64,000 bases of DNA from Paenibacillus_AP thailandensis (lineage in GTDB: Bacteria; Bacillota; Bacilli; Paenibacillales; Paenibacillaceae). Under the pieces are notes generated by a model that worked only from the letters and a program-made list of their open reading frames with translations, did not search any database and was not told the origin of the DNA. Location of the stretch: NCBI RefSeq assembly GCF_042685365.1, contig NZ_JBHUMY010000011.1, positions 124,001-188,000 of the forward strand. Reading direction: 5' to 3'. This document shows, one piece after another, positions 33,891-43,778 of this stretch; positions within the stretch are counted from its first letter, which is position 1; each line of letters begins with the position of its first letter. The position numbers and the translations under genes were made by a program.

Positions 33891-36800
33891 CTAGAATGAA
33901 GAACGGCTCGAAGCTTTCACTCGAATAAAGCCAAGATCGTCCATCACCCGCAGCAAAATGACCGCCGCTTCGGCTCGGGTGGATTTGCCCTTCGGCCGCA
34001 AAGCGGTCTCCGTCACGCCCGTGACCCAACCTCGCGAAACGGACAGCTGCGCCGCTTTGCGCGCCCATGAGGATAGCTCATCCGCATCCTCGAACCGGCT
34101 TAACGCGCCGTCATCGGCCGTATCGGCCGACAAGCCTGCCGCAAGCTGCGCGAAGCGGGCGAACAGCACCATCATCTCCTCCCGGGTTACCGGGTCCTGC
34201 GGCCGGAAGCGTCCGTTCGCGCCTTGTACAAGCCCAAGCTTCACAGCTTCCTTGACATAAGCCGTATACCAAGCGTCTTCCGGTACATCCGCGAAACGTG
34301 CGTTACGATCATCCGAATCTGCTATCGGCAGCGGCGAGCCGGTTCGTTTCAGTGCTTCCACAAGCAGCTTCGTCATCTCGGCTCTCGTCACAAGGCGGTT
34401 AGGCTCGAAGCGATGGTCCGATGTCCCGGTCACCAGATGACGGCTGGTTAGAACATCCACTTCGGCACGGCTCCAATGCGATGTCATGTCGTCATACGAG
34501 TGCTTGTAGAGCAGTACCGCGTATTCGCCCCAAGCCGCAGCGGAGGCGCGAAGAACCGATCCGGATGCTTCGTCCAAGCCGCCCGCGTAAGCCCAGCCGG
34601 ACGGCTCGCTTGCATCTTTGCGATAAACGCCGAGCCTTCGCGTATCGATGCCGGGTTCAAGCGCCGGGTCATACCCAAGCGCAAGCTCAATGGCGGCTGT
34701 CAATTCCCCGGGATCGCCGTTCAAGCGGTAGGTCGGAGACAGCTTCGTATAGGACTCGTTCAACGGACCGGTTGTTTCGTCGGTCACCCCATAGGAGATG
34801 TCTATGCCCTGCCCGAACGAGTTCGGTTGTACCGTAACCGTCAGCCGGCCATCGTAAGCTTCAAAGACGCCGCCCTCCTTGCCGATCTGCCACACGGAGC
34901 CGCTTCCGCCGTCCGGAGGCGTCTCGTCGTCGCCCGGCGGCGTTTGTCCCCCGCCGGAAGGCGGGTTTCCTCCTCCGCCCGTTCCGGAACCGGCTGCGGC
35001 GACGGCTTCCGAAGCGATCGATTCATTGCCCTTCTCGTCGATAGCGACCACGAACACGCGATAGTCTGCGCCTTGTTTCAAGCCCGTAATGATATACGCG
35101 GTTTGATCTTTGGCCACCTCCGCAGAGCCTGCGGGCGAACCGGCGTCCTCCTCCGCCTGCCAGCCGATACGAAGCTTCGCCAAATCGGGCGCCATCGGAT
35201 TGCTCCACGAGACGGCGATTTTGCCTCTTCCGGCCGGGCTCAGCTGCAGATTCGCTACGGCGGAAGGCGCCGAGGTATCGTTCGACCGATCTTTGGCTGT
35301 CCAGCTCCAGGTAACGCCGGCAGATTCATTGCCGTACTCGTCCTTCGCCGTAACCAGAAAATCGTAACTCCTATCTTGGGACAATCCGTCGATGACGGCC
35401 CAGCTTTGGGTCCTGCCGATCTCAAGCGGCTCGCCGTAGGCATCCTCGCTTGCTTCCTTCCAGCGGATGCTTACTCCTGCATAATCCATATCCGCCGGCG
35501 GATTCCACATCAGCGAAGCCGCTTCCCCGGATAAGCCCCCCGCAAGCCCGCTCACATCCCCAGGCGGCGTCAGGTCTTCGCCTTCAATCAGCAATTCCTG
35601 CGTGAAGACGTCTGACAGCGGGATCCCCGCATAGCTCAGAACGGCCGTATTTAACGCAACCGAATAGGTCTCGCCAACCGTTAAAGGCTGATCCGGCATG
35701 AACACCGCAGCCATAGCCAGCAGCGTGTCATCCGTTCCCGGCACCGGTTCGAGTGCCTGCAGCGCTCCAGGGATTTCCTCCCCGCCTTTCGTGACCAGAA
35801 TCGCCTCGTCAACGAGCGAATCGGCCCGAACCGGCTTCGTAAAGCGCAGCACAATCCGTGCTCCGCCCGGTTCGGCAGCAATCGCCTTCACCTCGGGCGG
35901 AGCGGTCGATACCATCGGCACGTTCACGTCAAGCTGGGGAGGCGGCACCTCGAGCTCGTCGCTGTATGCGGTCAAGTAGCCGTCCTTCTCAAACTTAACC
36001 TTCCATTGTCCGGGAGGCACATCCCAAGCATACCGTCCGTTCATGTCGGTCAACAACGGATTTAGCTGTTCGTACCACTCTGCATCCCAAACGTCCCAGG
36101 TTTGGTTGTCTTCGTTCCACTGGAGTGCCGTGGCGGTTACATCCGGAATCCGGTTCGCAGGGAGTCCTTCATACACATAGCCGCTCGGATCAAGGATAAA
36201 GCCCGGCTTCGCGACCGGCGGCTGGCCCGGCGGTTTTATCTCCTTGCACGGCATAACAAGCCACTGCTTCAAATAAAACTCGATGTCGTTTAATTCTCTC
36301 TCGACGACGTCGTCCAGCTTCTTGCCCGCCCACACCGTTTCCGGCCAAAAGATCAAGCCCGGCAAGCCGGGGAGCGCAACCGTACTCACCACGTTCAGCG
36401 AATTTTTAATAATTTCACTGAACACAATGTCCATTTTGATCTCCATGGCATAGCTCATATAGTACTCGCGCGCACGCTCGTCGCAAATGCTCTGCGCCAG
36501 CTCATAAGCCCTGTTGGCTCTTTCGATCGGCCCGGTAGTAATGAGCCCTTTAATGGCATTGTATAAGTCGATGCCCTGGGTTCCCTTGCCGGCGATATCA
36601 ATTATAATTTTGATCGCCTTCAGCTCGGTTACGCTAGCCGCTCTTGTAAGCTGGGAAGATGAAACGGGGACATAACCGGTAATCGTGGCCGAAGCCGACG
36701 ACTTGCCGAAGTTTCTCGACAGGGAGGATCCGTAAAGCGGAATTCCCGTCTCCTGTTCATATAGCAGATCGCCCGTTGTCGGGACGTAACCTGCTGCCGG

Positions 36801-39800
36801 GTCGTTGGAAATCGTAACCGTGACCTCCACATCGTCCGTCAGGCTGATCTTCGTTTGGATCGAGGTCTGGCCGATATTCGGCTGAACGGCCGACAGAACC
36901 TCAAAATCGCGCATTTCGGGCGGCAGCGTATTCCGCAGCTCCTGCTCCGTATAGGGAGGCGGAAGCTCTCCCGGTTCGGATTTTTTATTGTAGGTGACCA
37001 CAATCGGTCCAGGATCGGATTTCAGCGTTACCGCCGCCTTGAACACGCCGTCCTCCAGACGGGCTTCCGCGAGGGTATTCCCGGTCCAAACCTCGACATT
37101 GGATATGCGCTGCGGATCCCGGAACGTTAACTCATAAAGAATCGGTTTTCCCGGCACATAAACGTATGGAAATATCGCCACACCGTCCTCCGTCCGGAAC
37201 GTATGCACCCGGCCGTCCGGCTGGCGCATCGATACCTCCTCCAATCCGGGATCGCTTGGGTCATAGAGGACGATCGCCTCTTGGCCCGCCCGAACAACGC
37301 CGCCTGCCTCCACCTGCGTCCGGATCGAATGCCGCCGATGCGTTAAATCTGCAAGGGTGATGCTTGCCTGCCAAGTCCCTTCCGGTGATACGAGAGCCGA
37401 GCCAACGGCGACGCTGCCGTCCAATACCGTTACCTTGGAGTTGGCCGGCGCGATGCCGCTAACCTGAAAGGTCGGCTTCACGACAAGCTCCGGAACGTTC
37501 AGCGTCGCCTGCGCAACTTGAACAATCGCCGTGCCGATCGTCTCCTCCAGCTGCTGCTGTTCGGCCGAATAGCGGACCGCTGCCGGCAGCGCGACGCTGC
37601 TCTGCTGCTGTATTTCATCCACTTCCAGAACGAGACGGACGCTCCCTTCCTGCAGCTTGCCGATCGTACCCACCTTCACGGCCAACAGCTGGCCGTCCTG
37701 TGCAAAGTCCGTATGCGGCTGGCCATTTACGCTCACCATCCCCGGCATCAACGATATGGATTTCGGCAGCAGAACGGTAAATTCCGCTCCCTCGACCTCA
37801 CTGCCGGCGTTCTTATAGGATATACGCGCGATGATTTTGCCGTCCCGCGTCGTCAGATTGGAGGCCGTCGAGAAGGAATTCCCTTCCTGCCCGGCGAAGC
37901 GTCCCGGCTTCCGAAGCGTAATGACCCCGAGATCGACCGGAAGCCCCAGCGAAGCATCGAAATCGATCTCCGCGCTGGACCCGCCTTTGCCCTTCGCAAC
38001 CAACCGGTAACGTCCAGCCTGAGACAGCCCGATACGGTAGCTGCCGCTCAGCCTGGTCACGACCGACTCATCGAGGACAAGCCCGTCATCGACATACCGG
38101 TACAGCTGCTGCTGCACATAACCCGTATCGGAGCCGTCCTCCTGCTTGAAGGCCGTGAGCACTTGCGCGCCGGTAGATTCCAGCCGAATCTCCACCGCCG
38201 CTTTGTTGTCATCTCCGATAACGACCTCCTGGCAGCCCGAAGGCAGCTGCGACTGGCTGCCGTTGACGCAAATCCGGAAAGTATCTCCGGCTACCGCGGC
38301 AACCTTCATCGGAGAGCCGTAGCTGATAATCGCATGGGAAGATCTCGTCTGGAAGTGAGCGGCCGTCCGGCTGTCAATATCCAACGGCCCCTGCCATGTG
38401 CTTCCCTGCTGCTTCGTAAACAGATCAAAATCAACCGTCCCGTAATCCAGAAGTTGCAGCTCGACATCGCCGGCACCTGTTTCCGAAACCGGGACCGTCA
38501 CATATTTGGAAAGCTTGCCGTTCGTCCCGTAGCTGGACGCCCGAAACCGCAGCTCGCCGAGCGGCGCAGAGAACGCAAACCCGCCATCTTCATTCGTATA
38601 GACCTTGAATATTTTCTGCGTCCCCAGAAGCTCCGCGCTTACGGCTGCGCTTTTGACAGGCTTGCCGTCCAGACCAAGCACCGTCCCTTCAACCGGGTAC
38701 AGGTCCTTATATGCAAATCTAAACGGAAGCTCTTTTACCAGCCGGTCGGCCGTAAATTCGACCGTCTGGCTCTCATAAATCGGATCCTCCGGCGTGAGCG
38801 TTAACCGGTACAGCTTGCCGACCTCGGTATCCAGCCGAATGTCGTAACGGCCAAATACTCTGCCCTGCGCAGCAATCGCCCCGGACGCATCCGTCAATAC
38901 GAATCTTGCATAGTTGCTATCGTCATCCTGACCTTCAACCGTACCCGTCACCCGAATCCGAAAATTCGGTTTCACCTTCACCTCGGTGATTTTCCCAAAC
39001 CGGATCGCCGGCGCATCCGCCGAGGCTTCAAGCATCGAGCTGTTGACCGGACGAACGGATGCCCGGTATGTCGCCTTCTCGCGCGGAATATCGAAGGTAT
39101 AGACGAGTCGATCGGCTTTTGCCGTTTCCCGCTTATAATAGCCGAAGGAGGACTCGTTGTCGTATACGATGACCGACGCTCTCTCCAGTGTGTCCGCCCA
39201 GTCTTCTCCTTCCGGAAGCTCGATATTCAGCTGAAGCCTGCCCGCGACATTCATCCCGACCGGATAAGCGTCTCCCAGCGGCATCCCGTCCGCGAGCGGT
39301 GTAACCGTCTCGTAACGGACATCTCCTTCCTCGACAAGAAATACCCCCTCATAGCTGCCGGGCGATACCTCGGTCATCGGAATCGTTTTTTTCACTTCTT
39401 GCACCGACGAGTCATCTTGAAGGCGCTGCAAAAGAAGCTCGCCTTCCAGCCGCATGCCGGGTTTGCCCGAAGCCGTCAGCTTCGCCTCGCTTGCCATAAC
39501 GACAGCTTGGTAAGGGGCGTAACCGACGACCTGCGAAAACACAGCGGCCATTTCCTTAACGGCTGCCGCCGTCTGGCGCAGGTCAAACGTTAGCTGACTG
39601 CCCCCGAGCTCAAGCGTCACCGTTTGCGGTTCGGCGGCATCATATCCCGCGGGCGGAAGGACGCTAACCGTAATGGTCTCTCCTGCCTCATGCGTACCGG
39701 GCAATTGGGCTTTGCCGTCCTGATCCGCCCTGACTTCGGCGATCAAGGTATCGTCCGCCGCAGACCGGAATTCGACAATCGCCTGCTCGGCAGGCGGCTT

Positions 39801-42245
39801 ATCATAATGAACGGCGACCGTCAACGAAGAGGGGAAATGAGGAACTAGCTTTACAGCCGTCGTCTCGGCATGCGAAATCGTTATATCGCGCTGCTCGGCC
39901 AGCCGAATCGCCCCGCTTGCGTCTTGCAGCTCCAGCGCGTAAAGCTCGCCTGCCGCCAGCGGGATCGCGTAGCTTAAGGTATTCGGATCGACCGCCATTT
40001 CGAAGACTTGCGCATTTGGCTTCGTCACGAGCAACCGGGCGCCGGAAAGCAGTTGCCGCCGCTCGGTCTCGATATCGACCGTCAGCAGCCCCGACACCTT
40101 AACCGGAAGCCGCTCCAGCGTTATAGAGTGGCTATTATCCTGAAGGGCAACGGAGATCGACGTCAGTTCGGTAATCCCTTCTCCTACCGTAAACGGAGCG
40201 CTGTAGAGGCCTTCGGTTTGAGTATCCTCGCGAAGAGTCAGGACCGTATTTTTCGGCTCGTCCCCTTCCTTGTACGATACGTCAGCCCGGATGCTCAGCC
40301 CGTGTTCGCCGCTAGCCTGAATGGTCAACTGACTGCCCGGCTTGAGCTGCTCATCGACCCACGCCGACGTCGGCACGGACCAAAATGCGGACGACAGCGG
40401 CTTCTCCGGTTCAACGTCTCCGCAGTCCGACGTACACATCATGTATAGAGCTTGACCGCGGACATAGACCAGCCGTTCTCCCGTGCCGTCCATGACGCCG
40501 TTGGACGAAGGAAGCGCCGGGTTTCCAACCACCGTAACGGCTCCCGTTTGAGTGTCGAACAGCTCGTTATAGCGGCCCATCCCCTCCACGTCCGGTTCGG
40601 CGTCGTACAATTGAGCCAACACGTACCGTCCGTCGTCGCTAAGACTCAGCTTTCCGTAGCTTTTATTCATTACGTCGGTTTCGCTGCGTCCTGCGTTCAA
40701 ATCGGCGATCTCTCCGGTAGAGCGGTCATAGAGATACGGATGGCCGGGCGAAGAGCTCCCGGCGGACTCGTTATACGCGATATAACGGCCGTCGTCGCTG
40801 ATGGTCAAACTTTCGTGATATTCATTGGATTTGAAGCGCCCCGTAATCGAAGAAGCGCCCGTTTCAAAAAGGTAAACGGCATGCTCCTTCCCGTCGCCCG
40901 CAGGACCCGTCAAATTCGAAGAGTCGGAAGCGAACGCGATAATCGTCCCGTTGCCGCTAATGGCCGGACTGCCGCTTTTGCCGTCCTCGTCGGGGTCAAG
41001 CGCACGGCTTACTAATATGTGCTCCCTTGTAAGCGGACTGTAGGCATAGACACGATCGTCCATCGTTAATGCCACTAACGAGCCGTTTCCGCTTATCGAC
41101 GGGCCTTCCGCCTTTTCACCAGAATAGGATATATATTGAAGATTTCTTTGGGCACGGTTATACCAGTAGATGTGATCGCCGTCCTTATCCGGGGAAGCCA
41201 GCAGGTTCGTGGCATTGGAGGCGAACACAATCGAGTTGCCCGTGCGGTCCACATCGAGGTCCCACACCTCGCCGTTGATCGGAGCCCCGAACTCCGTGAT
41301 GGACAGCTTCGTCTTCTCCGTCGTCTTCGTATCGAGCGCATACAGTTCCCAGCCGGTCAAATCGGCTGAACGGTCGGCATACACCACGGTCGACCCGTCC
41401 GCGCTGATCGCAACGGTAGAAGTCTCCGAATCCGAGAAGTCTGCCGTCAAATCGGCCAGCTTGACCTCTGAGGCCGGCGAGGCTCCCACCATCACTTCCG
41501 TGGCGGACGACTCGTTGCCCGCTTGGTCGACCGCCGCTACCATATATCGGTGCAACTGTCCTTCTTCCAATCCTTCAAGGATAAAAGAAGTGTCCGCCGT
41601 CAGCGCCACCTCGACATAATCTTCCGAATAAATCCTGTACTTCAGCGCATCCGAAGCGTTTGCTCCATCGGATACCTCTGGAGGCTCCCAGTTCAGCTGC
41701 ACCCGATCGGAATCAAGCAAGGTCCATGTCAAGTTGCGGACCTCGCCCGGCGGCGACCAATCGATCGTCACCTGTATCGGAGACGACCGTTCGCTCCGCT
41801 GTTCCCCGTCCAAGGCTTCCGCGGTAAACACGTACGTCCCTTCGGCGTCCAGTCCGATCGTTACGCTAAAGCGGCCGTCCCCGCTTCCGTCATCCTCGAC
41901 TTGAACCGGAGCTCCTGCGCTAACTTCGGGCTCGTCATCCCGCTTATACCAGACGCTAACCTCCGTACCCGGAAGGGCGCGGCCGCCGATCGTAATCGAG
42001 GTGTCGGCGCTGACGGACGGCATCTCATCCAGCACCGGAGGCGCCAACGGTTCGGCCGCATGGTCATGGTCGTAGACAGCTACCGTTACGGATTCTCCTT
42101 GTTCGGTTAAGAAATCCGCGGCAACAGGGGATGAGTCCTGCAACGGTTGCGCCTGCCCTGCGGCCGGCGTCAAGCTTCCGAATAATAGGGCGGCGAGCAG
42201 CAATACGGCTATCGCTTGCCGCCCTTCTCGTTTTGCGGCTTTCAA
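33891..42245 (-). CDS. Giant SLH-domain surface protein with beta-propeller and FnIII domains
   Basis: A 2784-residue secreted cell-surface protein. Approximate order: signal peptide (1-33, Ala-Gly-Gln-Ala end); Ig-like domain (70-165); FnIII (170-255); TolB/PD40-type propeller (280-605) with repeated Ser-x-Asp/Asn-Gly-x-x-(Ile/Val)-(Ala/Val) blades; then a long run (620-2200) of carboxypeptidase-regulatory-like and Ig-like beta domains, interrupted near 1900-2000 by a short helical segment; an Ig-like Big_5-type domain (about 2130-2220); FnIII (2223-2310 and 2328-2415); a Gly/Pro linker (2420-2450); and three C-terminal SLH domains (2582-2780). The SLH domains should hold it to pyruvylated cell-wall polymer. 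The ligand is unknown; no enzyme domain is visible. The start is TTG, nine bases after AAGGAG. Confidence 0.9.
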   Translation of the reverse strand: MKAAKREGRQAIAVLLLAALLFGSLTPAAGQAQPLQDSSPVAADFLTEQGESVTVAVYDHDHAAEPLAPPVLDEMPSVSADTSITIGGRALPGTEVSVWYKRDDEPEVSAGAPVQVEDDGSGDGRFSVTIGLDAEGTYVFTAEALDGEQRSERSSPIQVTIDWSPPGEVRNLTWTLLDSDRVQLNWEPPEVSDGANASDALKYRIYSEDYVEVALTADTSFILEGLEEGQLHRYMVAAVDQAGNESSATEVMVGASPASEVKLADLTADFSDSETSTVAISADGSTVVYADRSADLTGWELYALDTKTTEKTKLSITEFGAPINGEVWDLDVDRTGNSIVFASNATNLLASPDKDGDHIYWYNRAQRNLQYISYSGEKAEGPSISGNGSLVALTMDDRVYAYSPLTREHILVSRALDPDEDGKSGSPAISGNGTIIAFASDSSNLTGPAGDGKEHAVYLFETGASSITGRFKSNEYHESLTISDDGRYIAYNESAGSSSPGHPYLYDRSTGEIADLNAGRSETDVMNKSYGKLSLSDDGRYVLAQLYDAEPDVEGMGRYNELFDTQTGAVTVVGNPALPSSNGVMDGTGERLVYVRGQALYMMCTSDCGDVEPEKPLSSAFWSVPTSAWVDEQLKPGSQLTIQASGEHGLSIRADVSYKEGDEPKNTVLTLREDTQTEGLYSAPFTVGEGITELTSISVALQDNSHSITLERLPVKVSGLLTVDIETERRQLLSGARLLVTKPNAQVFEMAVDPNTLSYAIPLAAGELYALELQDASGAIRLAEQRDITISHAETTAVKLVPHFPSSLTVAVHYDKPPAEQAIVEFRSAADDTLIAEVRADQDGKAQLPGTHEAGETITVSVLPPAGYDAAEPQTVTLELGGSQLTFDLRQTAAAVKEMAAVFSQVVGYAPYQAVVMASEAKLTASGKPGMRLEGELLLQRLQDDSSVQEVKKTIPMTEVSPGSYEGVFLVEEGDVRYETVTPLADGMPLGDAYPVGMNVAGRLQLNIELPEGEDWADTLERASVIVYDNESSFGYYKRETAKADRLVYTFDIPREKATYRASVRPVNSSMLEASADAPAIRFGKITEVKVKPNFRIRVTGTVEGQDDDSNYARFVLTDASGAIAAQGRVFGRYDIRLDTEVGKLYRLTLTPEDPIYESQTVEFTADRLVKELPFRFAYKDLYPVEGTVLGLDGKPVKSAAVSAELLGTQKIFKVYTNEDGGFAFSAPLGELRFRASSYGTNGKLSKYVTVPVSETGAGDVELQLLDYGTVDFDLFTKQQGSTWQGPLDIDSRTAAHFQTRSSHAIISYGSPMKVAAVAGDTFRICVNGSQSQLPSGCQEVVIGDDNKAAVEIRLESTGAQVLTAFKQEDGSDTGYVQQQLYRYVDDGLVLDESVVTRLSGSYRIGLSQAGRYRLVAKGKGGSSAEIDFDASLGLPVDLGVITLRKPGRFAGQEGNSFSTASNLTTRDGKIIARISYKNAGSEVEGAEFTVLLPKSISLMPGMVSVNGQPHTDFAQDGQLLAVKVGTIGKLQEGSVRLVLEVDEIQQQSSVALPAAVRYSAEQQQLEETIGTAIVQVAQATLNVPELVVKPTFQVSGIAPANSKVTVLDGSVAVGSALVSPEGTWQASITLADLTHRRHSIRTQVEAGGVVRAGQEAIVLYDPSDPGLEEVSMRQPDGRVHTFRTEDGVAIFPYVYVPGKPILYELTFRDPQRISNVEVWTGNTLAEARLEDGVFKAAVTLKSDPGPIVVTYNKKSEPGELPPPYTEQELRNTLPPEMRDFEVLSAVQPNIGQTSIQTKISLTDDVEVTVTISNDPAAGYVPTTGDLLYEQETGIPLYGSSLSRNFGKSSASATITGYVPVSSSQLTRAASVTELKAIKIIIDIAGKGTQGIDLYNAIKGLITTGPIERANRAYELAQSICDERAREYYMSYAMEIKMDIVFSEIIKNSLNVVSTVALPGLPGLIFWPETVWAGKKLDDVVERELNDIEFYLKQWLVMPCKEIKPPGQPPVAKPGFILDPSGYVYEGLPANRIPDVTATALQWNEDNQTWDVWDAEWYEQLNPLLTDMNGRYAWDVPPGQWKVKFEKDGYLTAYSDELEVPPPQLDVNVPMVSTAPPEVKAIAAEPGGARIVLRFTKPVRADSLVDEAILVTKGGEEIPGALQALEPVPGTDDTLLAMAAVFMPDQPLTVGETYSVALNTAVLSYAGIPLSDVFTQELLIEGEDLTPPGDVSGLAGGLSGEAASLMWNPPADMDYAGVSIRWKEASEDAYGEPLEIGRTQSWAVIDGLSQDRSYDFLVTAKDEYGNESAGVTWSWTAKDRSNDTSAPSAVANLQLSPAGRGKIAVSWSNPMAPDLAKLRIGWQAEEDAGSPAGSAEVAKDQTAYIITGLKQGADYRVFVVAIDEKGNESIASEAVAAAGSGTGGGGNPPSGGGQTPPGDDETPPDGGSGSVWQIGKEGGVFEAYDGRLTVTVQPNSFGQGIDISYGVTDETTGPLNESYTKLSPTYRLNGDPGELTAAIELALGYDPALEPGIDTRRLGVYRKDASEPSGWAYAGGLDEASGSVLRASAAAWGEYAVLLYKHSYDDMTSHWSRAEVDVLTSRHLVTGTSDHRFEPNRLVTRAEMTKLLVEALKRTGSPLPIADSDDRNARFADVPEDAWYTAYVKEAVKLGLVQGANGRFRPQDPVTREEMMVLFARFAQLAAGLSADTADDGALSRFEDADELSSWARKAAQLSVSRGWVTGVTETALRPKGKSTRAEAAVILLRVMDDLGFIRVKASSRSSF

Positions 42246-42532
42246 GAATAGAAACTCCTTTCTTTTAATTTTTTGTTGCCGAGGCCGTTGTCAAAAACGA
42301 CTGACGGGCGCGGCGTTTAATCCCCAAGAACATAACATGAGTACATCTGCGGCAGATATTATCCGGAAGTAAACTTTTGCTTTTACTCCAGTCCCTCCTT
42401 CGCGCGGATCGTTAACGCCTAACTAGCATATCGAATCCGATTTCCCGAAAAGTAGAGAGTTATATCCCAATAATCGGGAAAAGAATTAGGAAATGGAGGT
42501 TCATCCCGCCATTCGGCGGACATATCAAAAAA
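42246..42532. promoter_or_regulatory. Upstream region of the giant SLH gene
   Basis: About 290 bases without a convincing gene. It must contain the promoter and leader of the SLH gene. On the minus strand there is an imperfect pair of CCCGATTATTGGG-like and CGGGAAATCGG segments that may be an operator. I recognise no riboswitch. Confidence 0.4.
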
Positions 42533-42555
42533 GCCGCCGAGATTTACTCGGCGGC
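42533..42555 (-). terminator. Terminator downstream of the RimJ/RimL-like gene
   Basis: A perfect 9-bp stem GCCGCCGAG / CTCGGCGGC with a 5-base loop; the minus strand continues with TTTTTTGAT. The 158 bases between it and the acetyltransferase stop contain only a 48-codon frame without a start codon. Confidence 0.8.
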
Positions 42556-42713
42556 CTGGACGGTCTATTCATCGGCGGGCCCGTGTTCGCATACCGCGAT
42601 AGTTATTACGTTCGTTCCGGCTCCCTTTTCAAGCTCAAAGCGAAATCCGCATTCTTCTTCCCCATAGCGGCCCTGCGTGGTGCCGGCCTTCTTCCCTTTC
42701 GTCCTAGCCGCGA

Positions 42714-43262
42714 CTATTGCGCTTCTCCCGCCAAAAACTGCTCCCGCAGCAGCCCGTAATACGCGACGTCCTCGTATTCGCCCCATTTCAGCACATGCTG
42801 CCGGAATGTTCCCTCGTAGCGCATTCCGACCTTCTCCATCACCCTGCTGGAGGCCGGGTTCCGAGTCATCGCCGCCGCCCACAGCCGGTTCAAGTTCAAA
42901 TCCCGGAAGCCGTATTCAACGGCTTTGCGCGCCGCTTCGGACATATATCCGCGGTTCCAATAAGGCTTGCCGAGCCAATAAGCCAGCTCCGCCCGATTGT
43001 GCGGACGGTCGACATGCAAACCGATAACGCCCATAAAACCGGAGGACGCTTTGTCCACAATGGCAAACGAAATGCCGCCTCCCTTGCGCGCCACTTCGGA
43101 ACGGTACTGAATGAAGGATTCGGCCGCCCCTTTCGGGTACGGATAAGGGATCGTCAGCGTGGTGCTCGCGATATCGTAATCGTTAATGAGCTTTTCCATC
43201 GGCTCGGCATCGCTTGGGTTGAGCTGTCGAAGCAAAAGCCTTTCCGTTTCCATTGTTGGCAA
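42714..43262 (-). CDS. RimJ/RimL-type GNAT acetyltransferase
   Basis: A 182-residue GNAT protein. It opens with Thr-Glu-Arg-Leu-Leu-Leu-Arg-Gln-Leu, typical of ribosomal-protein-alanine acetyltransferase relatives. It has the Glu-Leu-Ala-Tyr-Trp-Leu-Gly-Lys-Pro-Tyr-Trp-Asn-Arg-Gly-Tyr motif and the Arg-Asn-Pro-Ala-Ser-Ser-Arg-Val-Met-Glu-Lys-Val-Gly motif. Substrate unknown: N-terminal amines of proteins or small amines. The start is probably TTG 43262, eight bases after GGAGG; the ATG nine bases further in is too distant from it. Confidence 0.88.
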   Translation of the reverse strand: MPTMETERLLLRQLNPSDAEPMEKLINDYDIASTTLTIPYPYPKGAAESFIQYRSEVARKGGGISFAIVDKASSGFMGVIGLHVDRPHNRAELAYWLGKPYWNRGYMSEAARKAVEYGFRDLNLNRLWAAAMTRNPASSRVMEKVGMRYEGTFRQHVLKWGEYEDVAYYGLLREQFLAGEAQ

Positions 43263-43376
43263 TTTCGATTCCTCCCGCGATTCGTTGTTCTATGCAGCGC
43301 GTTCCATGCTGCGCATGACTTTCCGGTACTTTCCAATCCCATCATAAATGGAGTTAACTCCCGATTACAAGAAAAA

Positions 43377-43419
43377 AAGCGCCCCGAATTCCGCTTTAAA
43401 CGCGGAATTCGGGGCGCTT
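43377..43419 (-). terminator. Strong terminator of the oxidase-ridA-tatA operon
   Basis: A perfect 18-bp stem (AAGCGCCCCGAATTCCGC and its complement) with a 7-base loop; the minus strand then runs into a U-tract at 43378-43372. It lies about 140 bases after the tatA stop. Confidence 0.85.
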
Positions 43420-43470
43420 CTGCCGGGAAAATCAACGCTCCGCAGTTTGCGCTTCGTTGTCGAGAAGCTT

Positions 43471-43516
43471 ATAAGCCCGCTGTACCGGGGCTGTTGTCCC
43501 CGTGCAGCAGGCTTAT
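43471..43516 (-). terminator. Long imperfect hairpin just after tatA
   Basis: ATAAGCC / GGCTTAT closes an imperfect stem of about 19-20 bp with a CTGTTGT loop, ending 40 bases after the tatA stop. There is no U-tract, so it is more likely an mRNA 3' stabiliser than the terminator itself. Confidence 0.5.
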
Positions 43517-43555
43517 TGATCGCCCTATTCCTCTCTTCGGCAAAAGGATTGGCGG

Positions 43556-43741
43556 CTACGATTTCTGTTCGGACACGACTTCTTCCTTCGTATCGGCCAC
43601 CAGCTCCTTCGCGGACGACTTGAATTCGTGAAGCGTGCGCCCGACCGCTCTTCCGAGCTCCGGAAGCTTGGACGGGCCGAATATGATCAAGACGACAACC
43701 AAAATCATAATCAAGCCGGGAATTCCGATATTTTGAAACAT
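43556..43741 (-). CDS. tatA: Sec-independent (Tat) translocase subunit TatA, LAAO locus
   Basis: A 61-residue TatA: one N-terminal membrane helix (Ile-Pro-Gly-Leu-Ile-Met-Ile-Leu-Val-Val-Val), hinge Phe-Gly-Pro-Ser-Lys-Leu-Pro-Glu-Leu-Gly-Arg, the amphipathic helix with Gly-Arg-Thr-Leu-His-Glu-Phe-Lys, and a charged tail. TatA oligomers form the pore for folded proteins with twin-Arg signals. The ATG at 43741 is eight bases after GGAGG. It is the third gene after the oxidase and ridA (37-base gap). A separate tatA lies at 54766-54978. Confidence 0.93.
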   Translation of the reverse strand: MFQNIGIPGLIMILVVVLIIFGPSKLPELGRAVGRTLHEFKSSAKELVADTKEEVVSEQKS

Positions 43742-43778
43742 GGGAGCAGCCTCCATTCGTCGTTACGCGATTTGCGTT

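Noticed and set aside
42565..42713. Minus-strand frame of 48 codons ending Cys-Glu-His-Gly-Pro-Ala-Asp-Glu, between the RimJ/RimL-like gene and its terminator
   Set aside because: No start codon or ribosome site in the non-overlapping part and no family that I recognise; the longer version overlaps the acetyltransferase gene. It is most likely 3' untranslated sequence.
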